Assembly (NCBI RefSeq): GCF_008727815.1
Contig: NZ_CP044230.1
Location: forward strand, 1,720,001 to 1,784,000
Length of the DNA stretch: 64,000 bases
Origin: Streptococcus sp. LPB0220
Lineage (GTDB): Bacteria > Bacillota > Bacilli > Lactobacillales > Streptococcaceae
Reading direction: 5' to 3'
The notes beneath the pieces are model-generated. The model was not told the DNA's origin. It did not search any database and worked only from the letters and a program-made list of their open reading frames with translations. This document shows positions 29,197-40,321 of the stretch, in pieces. Numbering within the stretch: the stretch's first letter is position 1; each line of letters begins with the position of its first letter. Position numbers and translations under genes: made by a program.

Positions 29197-32133
29197 CTAC
29201 AGGTCTTTTAATTTTTTAAGAAAATGACGATCTCTGTAGGGATTCAAGTGTTGCTCTGCCACCTTCTTGTAGTAATTCTTATCTTCTTTCAAGAAGGTGC
29301 TCAGGGCAGGAGCGAGCTCTTCTCCTTTCTCCTTTTGATCAGATAAGAAAGCTAATAGATAATGAACCATCCCCTTATCCCGTGAATTAGCAGATGGTTT
29401 CATCGTCCTTTCTTTTCGAGCCAGATAATCCGCAACCTTCTCCTGATCCCCTTGCTGACAAGCAATCAAGGATTGGTAAAATTCGAGCAATTCTTCCTTC
29501 CAAGGGAAGCGAACACTGGACAAAATCTTCTGAGCTCTGTCAAAACAGAGGCGAGCTTGGATCAAATCTCCCTTCCAATAATAGGCGATCCCAAGATCAA
29601 TATCAAAGACGACACGGACGGAATCAACAGCTTGATCTCCCACTAAACGCAGAACCTCTTCTAAGTGGGTGACCGCTACTTGGAAATGTCCTCTCACTTG
29701 CTCGATTTCAGCGAGGTAGGCCAAAGAAGCTGCAATTTGAATGGCATACTTGGCCTGCATGCTATTGGTTAAACTAAAGCAATCAATGGAGCGATACAGA
29801 TGCCGGGTCGCCTGCTCCTCATCCCCAACCATCAGGTGATACAAGCCTTTCAAACGCAACTGGATCGCGATGACCTCATGATTATTGGCTTGGATAGCAT
29901 CTTCCAGAGCCAAATCTGTATAATAGGCCATCTCAGAGATATTCTCCGTTTGAATGCAATAATAAATAATTTGCCGATAACCCTCTAAGAGGAAGTCGGA
30001 TTGCTTGAGTTCCCGCGCATAGGAGATGACTTTTTGGATATCATGAATCCCCTTTTGATACTCCCCACTCCGAATAAAATAGCGACCTTCTAGGTACAAG
30101 TAACGCAGTTGCAAATGCTTGTATTCTCTATCTCTTTGGTGCCTTGAAAAGAGGTTATCTAATTCTTGGCGAATGCGGGATAGCTCTCCAAAAATGTCCA
30201 AATGGCTATTTGTACCATCTGATAGGAACCCCTCATCTGCCTTGGAATAAATCGGAAACAGTTCATGCTCCAGCTGAAGAATTTCTTCTAAGTAGGTCAA
30301 CTCAAACGATAAGGAGCGCAAGAGATTTTGGGATTGCTTGTATTGGTAGGCAATTTCCTTATAAAGAAGAAGGTCCGTCGCATCTTCTAAGGTTTCTTCC
30401 AATTTTTGCGCAATTTGTTGGTGGAAGAGCCGCCGTCTAGCTGGCGAAAGAAGATGGTAACAGTACATGGCTACCAATTGCTTGCAAAATTGAACCATGA
30501 GAGCCTCTCCTTCTTCTACTATTGAGACGATCGCTCTTTCAGATAAAGGCTCGATTAATTCTGTCAAAACAGGAAGCTCTGTAGCCGTCAATTCTGCCAA
30601 GATAGACAGAGAAATTGGCTTATGAAAACAAGATAGGTAGTGTAGAAGAGCCTCTTCCTCACTGCTCATATCCCCAAGTTCCTGAGAAAGATAGGCTTGA
30701 ATGATATCAGGCAAGGGTTCTAAATTTTCATTTTCTTTCCACTCTTCGATATAGCTGGACAGCAAGAACGGACTGCCTTCACTCCATTCAACCATCTGCT
30801 CCATCACTGCCGGCTCTATTGCCCCCAGTTCCCCTTTCAAGAGAGCACGACTTTCACTTGGGGAAAAATTGGTCAACTCTAGTTGGGACAAGCGTTTCTC
30901 TACCTTCAAGCCCCCCAAGAAGTTGACGAAGAAATCTGGTAGGGGATCTTCCGCTGTGAAAATTAGTTGCCATTTCTCCTGACTTCTTCTCTCCTCTAGT
31001 TGTTTCACTTTTTCTAGAGACACTGCATCGAACCACTGGGCGTTTTCAAGCAGGATCAGGAGCGGTTTTTCTTTGCTAAGGCCTTGAAGCTGATTCCATA
31101 CAGAAATGAGATCATCCTCCTCTTCCAGAAGGGAAATCCCCATCTCATCCCCCAGTTTCTCTAGCGCTTGTCTGAGATCATTCCAGCTGCTTCCTTCGTA
31201 TCGTTGACTAGTAGCTTTTCCTTCCACCTTGATAAAGTTAAAACTGCGATTGGACATCAAGACCAACTGTCGCAACAGACGTTTCTTACCTGTTCCAGAT
31301 TGCCCCATCACGAGAAAAGGACCTACCGCTTCACCTGTCTCGACTAAGGAAAGGTATTCCTCGAGTTGCGAGAGTTCTTGTTTCCGACCAAAGAAGGAAA
31401 GTTCACGGATATTCAAGCAATTGGTCAGTTTATGAGTTCGTTTGGCTTCCAAAACGGAGTGATAAAGTTCCTCAATCGCTCGACTGGGACGCACACTGAG
31501 CTCGCGATCCAATAAATCAACTAGCTTATAATAGGTCTCAAAAAATTTTCCTAGCTGATGATGGAAGCTATAATACTCCATCAAGAGCTGGTAGTTTTTC
31601 TCTTCAAATTCATCCAGCTCTACCAAATGATGGAGCAAGAGTTCTATACTAGGATCTGCAAAACCGACCTGCTCAATTTTTTGATAGCAACTTTCGACAT
31701 AGAGCTTCCTATAAGCATCTCGTTTGCGAGAAGCCCACTGATCAAAGTCTTCATCATCCTTGACATAGAAGCCCTCTAGAAAGTCTCCCTGATAGAGATC
31801 CAAGGCACTTAGTGGATTTCTTTCAAAGAGCTGAACATCCAAAGAAAGACTCAACTCAGGATTAAGAGCCAAACTACTTCTGCTTGGTGAGACAATGATA
31901 TCTCCTTCAAAGATTTTATTGGCTTGGTAAACCGTATTCCGTAAGTTTTTGCGAGCTACTTGGTTTTCCTTATCTCCCCAAAGGATACTGGCTATTTCAT
32001 CACGGTTAACTTGGCCCATGACCGCTAAATAATAAAGCAAGGCCTCCATCTTCGAAAAAGAAAACCGAATAGTTTTCTGATTGAAAACAACCTTAGGGGG
32101 TCCAAATAACTTTAACGTGAGATCTTTCTTCAT
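29197..32133 (-). CDS. SARP-like transcriptional regulator: wHTH, BTAD, ATPase and TPR domains
   Basis: A 978-residue cytoplasmic regulator. Residues ~5-95 form an OmpR-type winged helix (LKLFGPPKVVFNQKTIRFS, LWGDKENQVARKNLRNTVYQ). Residues ~97-235 are a BTAD domain, followed by an ATPase module with a P-loop GQSGTGKK (277-284) and LLILLENAQWFD as Walker B-like. Much of the C-terminal half is helical TPR-type repeat. The P-loop has K-K instead of K-T/S, so ATP hydrolysis may be weak. The ATG at 32133 has GGAGG eight bases upstream, and an open frame to 32205 precedes it. Its place beside hut and the tandem-repeat promoters of hutI/hutU suggest it controls histidine use; this is inference. Confidence 0.8.
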   Translation of the reverse strand: MKKDLTLKLFGPPKVVFNQKTIRFSFSKMEALLYYLAVMGQVNRDEIASILWGDKENQVARKNLRNTVYQANKIFEGDIIVSPSRSSLALNPELSLSLDVQLFERNPLSALDLYQGDFLEGFYVKDDEDFDQWASRKRDAYRKLYVESCYQKIEQVGFADPSIELLLHHLVELDEFEEKNYQLLMEYYSFHHQLGKFFETYYKLVDLLDRELSVRPSRAIEELYHSVLEAKRTHKLTNCLNIRELSFFGRKQELSQLEEYLSLVETGEAVGPFLVMGQSGTGKKRLLRQLVLMSNRSFNFIKVEGKATSQRYEGSSWNDLRQALEKLGDEMGISLLEEEDDLISVWNQLQGLSKEKPLLILLENAQWFDAVSLEKVKQLEERRSQEKWQLIFTAEDPLPDFFVNFLGGLKVEKRLSQLELTNFSPSESRALLKGELGAIEPAVMEQMVEWSEGSPFLLSSYIEEWKENENLEPLPDIIQAYLSQELGDMSSEEEALLHYLSCFHKPISLSILAELTATELPVLTELIEPLSERAIVSIVEEGEALMVQFCKQLVAMYCYHLLSPARRRLFHQQIAQKLEETLEDATDLLLYKEIAYQYKQSQNLLRSLSFELTYLEEILQLEHELFPIYSKADEGFLSDGTNSHLDIFGELSRIRQELDNLFSRHQRDREYKHLQLRYLYLEGRYFIRSGEYQKGIHDIQKVISYARELKQSDFLLEGYRQIIYYCIQTENISEMAYYTDLALEDAIQANNHEVIAIQLRLKGLYHLMVGDEEQATRHLYRSIDCFSLTNSMQAKYAIQIAASLAYLAEIEQVRGHFQVAVTHLEEVLRLVGDQAVDSVRVVFDIDLGIAYYWKGDLIQARLCFDRAQKILSSVRFPWKEELLEFYQSLIACQQGDQEKVADYLARKERTMKPSANSRDKGMVHYLLAFLSDQKEKGEELAPALSTFLKEDKNYYKKVAEQHLNPYRDRHFLKKLKDL

Positions 32134-32163
32134 TGCAAGCGCCTCCAAAAACTTCATATTAAT

Positions 32164-32192
32164 ACTATAAAAAAAAAGTTGGCTTTTAGCAA
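32164..32192 (-). promoter_or_regulatory. Promoter of the SARP-like regulator
   Basis: On the minus strand TTGCTA (32192-32187), a 17-bp spacer with a T-tract, and TATAGT (32169-32164). It lies just after the metF terminator, so the regulator has its own transcript. Confidence 0.65.
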
Positions 32193-32205
32193 GTAATTTA
32201 TCCAA

Positions 32206-32242
32206 ATAAAAAGAGACTGAGAACGATTCTTTCTCAATCTCT
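32206..32242 (-). terminator. metE-metF terminator
   Basis: On the minus strand AGAGATTGAGAA, a 7-base loop and TTCTCAGTCTCT, followed by TTTTTA. It lies 24 bp after the metF stop. Confidence 0.85.
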
Positions 32243-32265
32243 ACACTTCCTACTAAAAGTGTTGA

Positions 32266-33141
32266 TTAATTCACTTCAAAATTCGGTTGATGAGCAAATA
32301 AAGCCTTTGTTGCTTGGTAGACGTGGTAAGCGACATCTTCATTGTTCATGGTGTAAAGATGGACACCTGCCACATCTTGAGTGACCAAATCAACGATTTG
32401 ATCGACTGCATAGGCAAGTCCTGCTGCTCTGAGTGACTTTGGATCATGCTCATACTTGTCTAAAATCGCTTTAAACTTCCGTGGGATATGAACATTTTCA
32501 CAAGTCTTAAGGAGACGAAGGGCCTGATTGCGATTGAGAATCGGCATCACTCCTGCATGAATAGGAACATTGATCCCAGCCAAGGTACACTTATCTTGAA
32601 AATCATAGAAACGCTCATTGTCAAAGAAAAGTTGAGTGACCAAGCTAGAGCACCCTGCATCTACCTTCTTTTTAAGATTTTGAATATCTGAAATTTGGTT
32701 GGGCGAATCCGGATGTCCCTCAGGATAGCAGGCACCAATTACCTCAAAATGGGGCGCTTCTGTTTTGATAAATTCAATCAGATCCGTTGCATAACGAAAG
32801 TCTTTTAAAGGTTCCACACCAGGGATAATATCCCCACGCAGAGCCAAAATCCGATGAACCCCTACTTCATCTAACTCATGAAGAGTATCGGCCACTTTTT
32901 CCTTGCTCAAATAAACGGCTGGCAAGTGAGCAATTGTCGGAATAGACAATTCATTTTGAATGTAATTGGCTAAAGCAACCGTCGTCTCTTTGATATTGTA
33001 TTTATTATTGCTAGCGGTCACACTAATAAAGTGAGGAGCTAGCTCCTGCATATTTGCCAAGGCACGTAAGAGTTTGGCATTGCCTACTTCAGGATTTGGA
33101 GGAAAAACTTCAAATGACAGAGACGGTGTGTGTTGTGACAT
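32266..33141 (-). CDS. metF: Methylenetetrahydrofolate reductase
   Basis: A 291-residue FAD-dependent TIM-barrel enzyme reducing 5,10-methylene-THF to 5-methyl-THF, the methyl donor for MetE. LSFEVFPPNPEVGN at the N-terminus and GACYPEGHPDSPN in the middle are family signatures. LVTQLFFDNERFYDF is the conserved substrate-site strand. AAAGGATAG precedes the ATG. It lies 113 bp downstream of metE in the same direction with no terminator between, so the pair is co-transcribed from the metE promoter. Confidence 0.95.
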   Translation of the reverse strand: MSQHTPSLSFEVFPPNPEVGNAKLLRALANMQELAPHFISVTASNNKYNIKETTVALANYIQNELSIPTIAHLPAVYLSKEKVADTLHELDEVGVHRILALRGDIIPGVEPLKDFRYATDLIEFIKTEAPHFEVIGACYPEGHPDSPNQISDIQNLKKKVDAGCSSLVTQLFFDNERFYDFQDKCTLAGINVPIHAGVMPILNRNQALRLLKTCENVHIPRKFKAILDKYEHDPKSLRAAGLAYAVDQIVDLVTQDVAGVHLYTMNNEDVAYHVYQATKALFAHQPNFEVN

Positions 33142-33254
33142 ATTCTATCCTTTTCTTTTGTTTCTTTGATCAAGAACTCTGAGCCACTATTTCTAGGATA
33201 AGGGAACGATTCGAAAACCCTCTACACGATGATAGAAGGTCCTCGAAACAGTTC

Positions 33255-35504
33255 TTACAAGTGTTCACGCGCTTCTTTAGCGGCATTAACGAGTTTGATC
33301 AAGCTTTCTTTTGTTTCTTTAATTCCACGAGTCTTCAAACCACAGTCAGGGTTGATCCAAACTTTGCCACTTGGTACTTTAGCCAAGATTGCTTCGATGG
33401 TGTGATCAATTTCACCGTCTTGTGGGACACGTGGTGAGTGGATATCGTAAACCCCAGGTCCAACTTCTGTTTGGAAGTTTTTGGCTTTCAACTCATCCAA
33501 GATTTCAAGGTTTGAACGGCTAGCTTCAAATGAGATAACGTCCGCATCCAAGTTATCGATCGCTGGGATGATATCTGTAAATTCTGAGTAACACATGTGA
33601 GTGTGGATTTGGGTATCTGGCGCTACAGTTGAGTGTACCAAACGGAAGGCTGGAATCGCCCAGTCAAGGTAATCTTCGTACCAGTCGCTACGACGAAGTG
33701 GCAATTTTTCACGAAGAGCAGCTTCGTCGATTTGGATGATTTTCACACCTGCAGCTTCAAGGTCAAGAACTTCATCCTTGATGGCAAGAGCGATTTGAAG
33801 AGTAGAATCCTTGATAGAGATGTCTTCACGTGGGAATGACCAGTTAAGGATGGTAACAGGTCCAGTCAACATCCCTTTAACAGGTTTGCCCGTACGGCTT
33901 TGTGCGTAGCTAGACCATTTCACAGTGATTGGATTGAGACGAGTGACATCACCCCAGATGATTGGTGGTTTCACTCCACGCATACCGTATGATTGTACCC
34001 AACCGTTTTTAGAGAAGAGGTAACCAGACAAGTTTTGACCGAAGTACTCAACCATGTCGTTCCGCTCGAATTCACCGTGTACAAGTACGTCAAATCCAAC
34101 TTCTTCTTGCCATTTGATCCATTCGTCAATCGTTTCAGCAAGGAAGGCATCGTATTCTTCTTGTGTCAATTCACCCTTACGGAAGGCCAAACGTTTGGCA
34201 CGAACTTCCTTAGTTTGAGGGAATGAACCGATGGTAGTTGTTGGAAGTGCTGGAAGCTTGAAGGCTTCTTTTTGGATTTCTTCACGTTCTGCGAAGGCTG
34301 GCAAACGAGTGTAGTCTGCTTCTGTCAAAGCTGCGATACGAGCATGAAGTTCAGCATTTGCTCCAACGCGTTCTGTTGCAAAGAGTTCTTTGTTAGCAGC
34401 AAGAGCTTCTGCCCCTTGACCATTGCGGATGGCATCCAAGTCACGCAATTCACCCAATTTTTCAACTGCAAAGGCGAAGTGGTTCAAAATAGCTGGTTCA
34501 AAATCTTCGTTAGCCGTTGTAAATGGCACATGAAGAAGGGAGCAAGAAGTTGTCAAAACAACCTTTTCAGCTGGAACTTGATCCAAGATTTCCAAGCTCT
34601 TTTCATAGTTGTTGCGCCAGATGTTTTTCCCATTCACAATACCAGCATAAAGGGTCTTATCAGCTGGGAAGCCACCTTTAACGAGTTCAAGAGTTTTCTT
34701 CCCTTCAACAAAGTCAAGACCGATACCATCTACTGGTAAGTTTACAAGGTCATTGTAGACATCACGAACATCACCAAAGTAAGTTTGGATCAAGACTTCA
34801 AGGCCTTTCTTGTCAGCCAAGAGTTTGTTGTAGAGGTTCAAGAAGAGAGCTTTTTCTTCAGCTGACAAATCTTTGACAAGAGCTGGCTCATCGAGTTGAA
34901 TACGAGTCGCACCAAGCTCAGCCAATTTGGCAAAGACTTCTTGATAAGCAGCAACCAGGCTGTCGACGAAGTCTTCCGCTTTCACACCATCTTCAAAGTC
35001 AGATAATTGAAGGAATGTGAATGGTCCAACGACTACTGGACGAGTGTTGATTCCCAATTCTTTAGCTTCTTGGTACTCATCAAAAATCTTGTGACCAGCC
35101 AATTTCACTTCTGTTGTTTTTTCAAATTTAGGAACGATGTAATGGTAGTTCGTGTTGAACCATTTTTTCATTGGAAGGGCACGCACATCCCCTTTTTCAC
35201 CTTGGTAACCACGCGCCAAAGCAAAGTATTGTTCAAGATCTGTCAAATCCAAGTTTTGAACAGATGCAGGCACAACGTTGAAAAGGAAGGCTGCATCAAG
35301 GAAATTGTCGTAGTGTGAGAAGTCATTTGAAGGAATCTCTGAGATGCCTTGCTCTTTGACAATGTTCCAGTGTTTCGCACGCAAGTCTTTGGCAGCTGCC
35401 AAGAGCTCGTCTGCTGAGATTTCTTTTCTAAAGTATTTTTCAGTTGTAAATTTTAATTCACGGAATTCACCCAAACGTGGGAAACCGATAATTGTAGTTG
35501 ACAT
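33255..35504 (-). CDS. metE: Cobalamin-independent methionine synthase
   Basis: A 749-residue double-barrel enzyme transferring the methyl group from 5-methyl-THF-triglutamate to homocysteine. The C-terminal barrel carries the zinc ligands in HTHMCYSEF and [26 protein letters not shown] and [13 protein letters not shown] are substrate-site motifs. The frame opens at 35540, but the ATG at 35504 has GGAGG seven bases upstream and gives the standard [12 protein letters not shown] start. It is regulated through a MetR/MtaR-type box about 85-100 bp upstream. No SAM riboswitch or T-box was seen. Confidence 0.97.
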   Translation of the reverse strand: MSTTIIGFPRLGEFRELKFTTEKYFRKEISADELLAAAKDLRAKHWNIVKEQGISEIPSNDFSHYDNFLDAAFLFNVVPASVQNLDLTDLEQYFALARGYQGEKGDVRALPMKKWFNTNYHYIVPKFEKTTEVKLAGHKIFDEYQEAKELGINTRPVVVGPFTFLQLSDFEDGVKAEDFVDSLVAAYQEVFAKLAELGATRIQLDEPALVKDLSAEEKALFLNLYNKLLADKKGLEVLIQTYFGDVRDVYNDLVNLPVDGIGLDFVEGKKTLELVKGGFPADKTLYAGIVNGKNIWRNNYEKSLEILDQVPAEKVVLTTSCSLLHVPFTTANEDFEPAILNHFAFAVEKLGELRDLDAIRNGQGAEALAANKELFATERVGANAELHARIAALTEADYTRLPAFAEREEIQKEAFKLPALPTTTIGSFPQTKEVRAKRLAFRKGELTQEEYDAFLAETIDEWIKWQEEVGFDVLVHGEFERNDMVEYFGQNLSGYLFSKNGWVQSYGMRGVKPPIIWGDVTRLNPITVKWSSYAQSRTGKPVKGMLTGPVTILNWSFPREDISIKDSTLQIALAIKDEVLDLEAAGVKIIQIDEAALREKLPLRRSDWYEDYLDWAIPAFRLVHSTVAPDTQIHTHMCYSEFTDIIPAIDNLDADVISFEASRSNLEILDELKAKNFQTEVGPGVYDIHSPRVPQDGEIDHTIEAILAKVPSGKVWINPDCGLKTRGIKETKESLIKLVNAAKEAREHL

Positions 35505-35536
35505 GTTGTGTCCTCCAAAAATTCTAATTGACACTA

Positions 35537-35542
35537 TCATAT
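35537..35542 (-). promoter_or_regulatory. Likely -10 box of metE
   Basis: TATGAT on the minus strand, 33 bp before the ATG. The -35 region (TTATAC) is poor, as expected of an activated promoter. The MetR-type box lies about 45 bp further upstream. Confidence 0.45.
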
Positions 35543-35586
35543 CAGAAGATAGCCGTCTTGTATAATTGCTTTTACACGAATTTTGA

Positions 35587-35603
35587 TATAGCCAAAAACT
35601 ATA
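35587..35603. promoter_or_regulatory. MetR/MtaR-type methionine regulator box
   Basis: TATAGCCAAAAACTATA matches the streptococcal methionine-regulator consensus TATAGTTTnAAACTATA at its outer arms (TATAG..CTATA) and total length of 17 bp. It is placed correctly for activation of metE. Confidence 0.65.
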
Positions 35604-35741
35604 ACACAGATTTAATGGGCCTTGAGAGCAGAAATCAAAATCAAAAACTAGGACTTCTTATAAATATTTCCTATAACCCAAGCATCCCCAAAACCATTTT
35701 TGAGCGAATTTTGAGCGGATTCTGCTAGAAGAACAGCCCCT

Positions 35742-35781
35742 AAAAATAAAGCAGGCCTTCTCTGCTGAGAAAGACCTGCTT
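35742..35781 (-). terminator. dexB terminator
   Basis: On the minus strand AAGCAGG-(long arms)-CCTGCTT with TCTTTCTC/GAGAAGG inside and a TATTTTTA tail, 38 bp past the dexB stop. The gap to the metE promoter region is otherwise AT-rich and empty. Confidence 0.75.
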
Positions 35782-35819
35782 CTACGAGGAAGTAATTTCC
35801 TCTATTTTTCTTACTTTTA

Positions 35820-37492
<1,673 letters not shown>

Positions 37493-37496
37493 GAAT

Positions 37497-39728
37497 TTAC
37501 AAGTCTTCATTCTCTTCACTGGAATAAATCACTTCAAAGAGACGTTGACGCAAACCTTCCTCTAAAGGCGTAATGATCTTCATCAACTGTTTCCAATCCT
37601 TGGCTGTTGAACAAGCCGCAAATAATTCATTCTTTCTATCGTAGGCCAGGTTGGCAGATTTCAAGAGCTCAAACATCCGATCTTCTTTTGCGGTAGGACG
37701 CGATTGCAGCTCTCCCATCGCAATCTCCTGACTGTGATTGTCCACTAAGATAGGGGCTGTCTCAAAGGTATGGAGGAAGAACCGGTGCTGTCTCTTTTCA
37801 GGAAGCAGCGTTCGATCACCTGTTACATCCAGCCTAATCTTTCTTTCATCCCAATTGACAGTTAGGCGGGTTTCAACCCTGTTATCTCCTTCTCCTTCAA
37901 GGAGCACGAAGGAACGATTGTCACCTGGGAAGAGATGCCAGTCCAGCATTTCTGGAAGCTCTACCCCTGTCTGCGGTTGTGCATCCATAGGGATGATGGC
38001 TCCTGCACGCGCAAAGACCGGAATATCCTGGCTAGCTCTAAAAACTGTGAGTTTGCCTTTTCCTTCGTACTTCCAATCATGGAAGAAATCATACCATACT
38101 CCGTCTGGAAACCAAACACTCACAGAAGCACTATGATAGACAGGATCCAGATTCTCTGTAATTGGCGCCACCATGAGTTCACTGCCAAAGAAATATTGAT
38201 TTTTAGCCTCATAAGCCTCTTCTTGGTTTGGATAATGGTAATAAAGGGGTTGAACCAAAGGCAGTCCTTGTTCATGCGTCGCCACATTCATGGTGTAAAG
38301 ATAAGGTAGTAAGCTGTGGCGCAGGCGCAAATACCGCTTCATCGAGCGACAGGTCTCAGGCGAGTAAAACCACGGTTCCTTGCTGTTAAAGGCATTACAA
38401 GAACTATGGAGACGATTGATCGGGCTGAAGACCCCAAACTGCAACCAGCGAAGAGCCAAGTCCTCATCATAGTAACCCCGCATATGACCACCAATATCGT
38501 GACTCCACCACGTGTAGCCGATATTTGAAGCTGTGCTGGTAAAATAGGGTTGAAAGGCTAGGGATTCCCAAGTCACAATGGTATCCCCTGAAAAACCGAT
38601 TGGATACCGGTGGCTTCCAGGTCCCCCATAACGTGATAAGATGAGACCAGCTTGACCTGTTCGACAATTGTCTAGATAATGATAGTGATTTAACAACCAA
38701 AGTGGATCCATCTTGCCATGACTTCCCTGTTGCCAATCAATCCACCAAAAGTCCACTCCTTGATCTTCTAAGGGATGGTGGACATCTTCAAAATAGGCTT
38801 CACGAAAGGCTGGACTATAAAAATCAAAGCTAGCAGCTTCTTCTTTTTCCGCATCCAGTCCCAAGCGTTTTGCGACCATGGGATAAGCATCTTCGAAGGC
38901 GCGAATTCCATCTGCCGGATGGACATTTAAGGTCACCTTTAAACCACGCTCATGCAGGCCATTTAAGAAGGCAGCTGGATCAGGAATCAAATCCCGGTTC
39001 CAACTATAACCCGTCCAACCACTTCCAAAGCGAGCAGGAATCGCCGTCTTGTGCCAGTCCATATCGATCACACTGACTGCTAGAGGCACCCCTTCTGCTT
39101 TGAAACGATCCATCAAATCTGTATACTCCTGACTGGTATAAGGCCAATAGCGACTCCACCAGTTGCCCAGAGCATAACGTGGCAAGAGGGGTGGCTGTCC
39201 TGTCAGATGGTAAAAATCTTTCAAGGCGCCTAGATAATCGCGCCCATAACCGAAGAAATACAAATCCACTTCTGGACATGGCCGTGCTCTATATCCGCTT
39301 TCGACATCATACAAATAAGAAGCAGAATCGTCTAAAAGAGCATAGCCTGCTTTGCTTAAGATCCCATCTTCCAACTCCATAGCTCCATCGACCTCATCGA
39401 GCGTCCGACTGGTCCCCTTTAAGGTCTCAGGCCGATCCCCATAGTGCCATCGGCTACCATAGACTGCATACTGGCCCTTGAGTTCGATAAAAAGCCGATC
39501 CGGTGCAAAAGGTCCCTTTTCAAAATGAAGGTGGAGATGCTCCGTATGCAGATCGAGGACCTCTTCGGTCTCTGTAATCTCACAAGAAACTGCTCCAAAG
39601 TCTCGATCTTGCACAACTTGCGTCTGTCCATCCTCAAAAACACCATTCTCTGAATATTCCAAGCGCACCAAAGATTCCGTTAACACGGAGATTCGGTAGT
39701 GCTCTCCAACTATCACTGGTCCTGCCAT
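37497..39728 (-). CDS. Glycoside hydrolase family 31 alpha-glucosidase
   Basis: A 743-residue cytoplasmic GH31 enzyme (no signal peptide). The N-terminal beta-sandwich covers about 1-180. The catalytic barrel starts at RYALGNWWSRYWPYT and contains VIDMDWH, the nucleophile motif WWIDWQQG, and the FSGDT...W segment that supplies the acid/base region. SHDIGGHMRGYYDEDLALRWLQFG is the conserved GH31 loop. The preceding gene's position and the cre site suggest use of alpha-linked oligosaccharides from starch or dextran together with DexB. Alpha-xylosidase activity cannot be excluded by sequence reading alone. Confidence 0.88.
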   Translation of the reverse strand: MAGPVIVGEHYRISVLTESLVRLEYSENGVFEDGQTQVVQDRDFGAVSCEITETEEVLDLHTEHLHLHFEKGPFAPDRLFIELKGQYAVYGSRWHYGDRPETLKGTSRTLDEVDGAMELEDGILSKAGYALLDDSASYLYDVESGYRARPCPEVDLYFFGYGRDYLGALKDFYHLTGQPPLLPRYALGNWWSRYWPYTSQEYTDLMDRFKAEGVPLAVSVIDMDWHKTAIPARFGSGWTGYSWNRDLIPDPAAFLNGLHERGLKVTLNVHPADGIRAFEDAYPMVAKRLGLDAEKEEAASFDFYSPAFREAYFEDVHHPLEDQGVDFWWIDWQQGSHGKMDPLWLLNHYHYLDNCRTGQAGLILSRYGGPGSHRYPIGFSGDTIVTWESLAFQPYFTSTASNIGYTWWSHDIGGHMRGYYDEDLALRWLQFGVFSPINRLHSSCNAFNSKEPWFYSPETCRSMKRYLRLRHSLLPYLYTMNVATHEQGLPLVQPLYYHYPNQEEAYEAKNQYFFGSELMVAPITENLDPVYHSASVSVWFPDGVWYDFFHDWKYEGKGKLTVFRASQDIPVFARAGAIIPMDAQPQTGVELPEMLDWHLFPGDNRSFVLLEGEGDNRVETRLTVNWDERKIRLDVTGDRTLLPEKRQHRFFLHTFETAPILVDNHSQEIAMGELQSRPTAKEDRMFELLKSANLAYDRKNELFAACSTAKDWKQLMKIITPLEEGLRQRLFEVIYSSEENEDL

Positions 39729-39794
39729 TTGTTTTTCCTCCTCTTTTTATAAGGCATCTAACTTTCCCCTCTTTTCATCTGCTTTGTTCCACTG

Positions 39795-39808
39795 TGTAAG
39801 CGTTTACG
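39795..39808. promoter_or_regulatory. cre (CcpA) site at the GH31 promoter
   Basis: TGTAAGCGTTTACG matches TGWAANCGNTNWCA at all but the last position. It overlaps the expected start of transcription, so carbon-catabolite repression is likely. Confidence 0.75.
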
Positions 39809-39812
39809 ATTT

Positions 39813-39841
39813 ACTATAACACTAAAGAAAAGGCCTGTCAA
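39813..39841 (-). promoter_or_regulatory. GH31 gene promoter
   Basis: On the minus strand a perfect TTGACA (39841-39836), a 17-bp spacer and TATAGT (39818-39813), followed by the cre site. Confidence 0.8.
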
Positions 39842-39875
39842 CACTTGACAGAGCCTTTCCTAAAATTTTATAAGA

Positions 39876-40066
39876 TCAACTTCCCCAATTGATCAAGAGA
39901 TACATGAGACTCGATCCAAACATATCTGCTAAGGCACGTATGAGGAAAAATGGCAAGAGATTTTTGACGACCTTGAGGACGGACGTTAGGTGAAATTATC
40001 CAGTGGATGATTTCAGCAATCCAGGAAGTTCCATGACTAAATCAAGATACAAAGGGCGTCTGCGGA
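39876..40066 (-). pseudogene. Unidentified decayed membrane-protein gene fragment
   Basis: On the minus strand two short open stretches in different frames adjoin. One (about 40066-39998) reads RRPLYLDLVMELPGLLKSSTG then stop. The other (about 39995-39876) reads VLKVVKNLLPFFLIRALADM and continues with FGSSLMYLLINWGS then stop. The second is strongly hydrophobic, like the end of a membrane protein. There is no start, ribosome site or promoter. I do not recognise the family; it may be chance, though a relic fits better. Confidence 0.3.
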
Positions 40067-40102
40067 GTATAAATTAAAAATCATTTTTCTGCAGAATCAC
40101 TT

Positions 40103-40278
40103 AGAGGCTGGGACAAAAGTCCTAGCCTCTCAATTGTCTTTGGATTGTCGAGCAAGACGCAGTGGTTGAGTGGGCTCTACTAGGCTGAATTCATCAGTTT
40201 TTACAGCCCTACTCAACTGTGCGGAGGTGGGACGACGAAATCGAATTCTAACGAATGACCGATTTCTGTCCCACTCTC
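40103..40278 (-). repeat. 176-bp structured intergenic repeat, copy B
   Basis: Second copy of the element at 14594-14769, same length and orientation with about six substitutions. It starts 43 bp after the ktrA stop on the minus strand. The hairpins are kept: one change (AATTC to CATTC) weakens the innermost pairing of stem 1, and another turns a G-C pair of the middle stem into G-T. The T-run after the last hairpin present in copy A is missing here. A separate short hairpin, CGACC-TTT-CGGTCG, lies at about 40297-40311 between it and ktrA. Confidence 0.85.
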
Positions 40279-40321
40279 ATCAACATTTTGAAGCGACCTT
40301 TCGGTCGTTTTCTCTACACTA

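Noticed and set aside
35505..35741. SAM riboswitch or T-box before metE
   Set aside because: No T-box sequence (GGGTGGNACCGCG) and no SAM-type core; a MetR-type box is present instead.
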